Assembly: GCA_020346185.1 (NCBI GenBank)
Contig: CP070775.1
Location: 3,146,335-3,187,483 of the forward strand
Direction of reading: 5' to 3'
DNA from: Betaproteobacteria bacterium
GTDB taxonomy: Bacteria > Pseudomonadota > Gammaproteobacteria > Burkholderiales > Eutrophovitaceae
Length of the DNA: 41,149 nt
The first letter of the stretch is position 1. Every line of letters starts with the position of its first letter. Positions 40,660 through 41,149 of this stretch are shown in pieces. The translations under genes were made by a program, and so were the position numbers. The notes beneath the pieces were generated by a model. It saw only the letters and a list, made by a program, of their open reading frames with translations. It was not told the origin of the DNA and searched no databases.

Positions 40660-41149
40660 ATGGCTGAGCAACCTGCGCCGGGGCCCTTTGGCGGCCTGCT
40701 AAGAGCCGTATCCAAAGTCGAGCCGGATGAGCTCAAAGGAACGGCGGCTTCGTTCTTGTTGGTGCTGATTCTGATGGCCGCATACTACATTTTGCGGCCG
40801 GTGCGCGATGCAATGGCCAGCGACTGGACTGATGCCGACGTCAGTCTGTTGTGGACGATCAACTTTTTCTTCAGTTTCGCGGTGGTGGCCTTGTACGGCG
40901 CGTCGGCCTCGAGAATGTCTGTCAGGAAACTGGTGCCAACGGTATATGCCTTTTTCGCGACGACCTTTGTTGCCTTCTATCTTGGCTCCCTGTTCATCGA
41001 GGACGGCGTGCTTATCGACAAGGCGTTCTATGTCTGGGTCAGTGTTTTCAGCCTGTTTCCGATTTCGGTGTTCTGGAGTTTCATGTCTGACTTGCACACA
41101 CGCGAGCAGTCCAAGCGGTTATTTGGTGTGATTACGACCGGTGCCAGTG
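40660..41149 (+). CDS. NTP/NDP-exchange-type (Tlc/MFS-like) transporter, N-terminal part
   Basis: The frame opens at ATG 40660 after GGAGAG and stays open to the window end (163 residues seen). It reads KVEPDELKGTAASFLLVLIL, AAYYILRPVRDAMASDW, LLWTINFFFSFAVVALYGAS, KLVPTVYAFFATTFVAFYLG and WVSVFSLFPISVFWSFMSD. The first membrane segments with YYILRPVRDA and VFWSFMSD are characteristic of the Tlc nucleotide-carrier-like MFS family. Such proteins exchange nucleotides in intracellular bacteria, but free-living proteobacteria carry homologues of unknown substrate. The gene runs off the window. Confidence 0.82.
   Translation, partial: MAEQPAPGPFGGLLRAVSKVEPDELKGTAASFLLVLILMAAYYILRPVRDAMASDWTDADVSLLWTINFFFSFAVVALYGASASRMSVRKLVPTVYAFFATTFVAFYLGSLFIEDGVLIDKAFYVWVSVFSLFPISVFWSFMSDLHTREQSKRLFGVITTGAS

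Noticed and set aside
1-41149. tRNA, rRNA, CRISPR array or prophage
   Set aside because: No cloverleaf-like sequence, rRNA-like stretch, regularly spaced repeats or phage genes were found by reading both strands. A covariance-model scan would be needed to exclude small RNAs.

Overview
The window looks like a chromosomal segment of a Gram-negative proteobacterium, most likely a gammaproteobacterium. Moderately high GC, Sec signal peptides, lipoboxes, Tat-like leaders, an IS10-group element and an MltF-type lytic transglycosylase point that way. I cannot name a genus. I see no rRNA, tRNA, CRISPR or phage genes. Most genes serve small-molecule catabolism and detoxification.

Layout. 143-1429: two glutathione S-transferases. 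1541-2917 (-): a class III aminotransferase. 3302-6165: a secreted unknown protein, a third GST, a phytanoyl-CoA-type dioxygenase, an NTF2-like protein and a DUF1330 protein. 6338-8547: ethanolamine ammonia-lyase EutB and EutC. 8660-9022: a Rap1a/Tai-like secreted protein. 9039-10252: a decayed IS10-group insertion sequence. 10255-12328: CheR-type methyltransferase divergent from an ATP-NAD-kinase-like protein. 13154-15711: heme-binding GlcG/HbpS-like, NHL-repeat and aldo/keto-reductase-like exported proteins. 15753-20856: a divergent catabolic cluster, with epimerase, SDR and Ldh-type dehydrogenase on the minus strand and crotonase, hydroxypyruvate isomerase and Rid protein on the plus strand. 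20961-22286: a DUF1127 protein and a broken LysR regulator. 22429-29856: a complete oligopeptide ABC transporter followed by an MltF-like lytic transglycosylase. 30127-33629: hydroxyacid dehydrogenase, MsrB, a carboxypeptidase-regulatory-like protein, a thioredoxin-like protein and a cupin. 33700-35187: two adjacent broken genes (VOC and alpha/beta hydrolase). 35396-37330: DUF488 and a large unknown protein. 37736-40349 (-): crotonase, TIM-barrel isomerase and amino-acid-type binding protein. 40660 to the end: the start of an NTP/NDP-exchange-type transporter.

Two themes stand out. First, the peptide transporter's binding lipoprotein and the lytic transglycosylase six kilobases downstream share an ungapped 192-bp module: a putative extended -10 promoter, a 76-nt leader and the lipoprotein signal peptide, with the lipobox Cys at residue 30 in both. 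The mature proteins are unrelated. This physically links peptidoglycan cleavage to peptide uptake and suggests co-regulation.

Second, the window shows much gene decay: a LysR gene with two in-frame TAA codons, an alpha/beta hydrolase with two in-frame TAG codons, a VOC gene broken by a 4-bp tandem duplication, a multiply broken transposase, a probable ribosomal-protein-THX relic, and an aldo/keto-reductase-like protein lacking its catalytic Tyr and His. The segment therefore appears to be undergoing erosion, although assembly or sequencing errors must be excluded for the single-lesion case.
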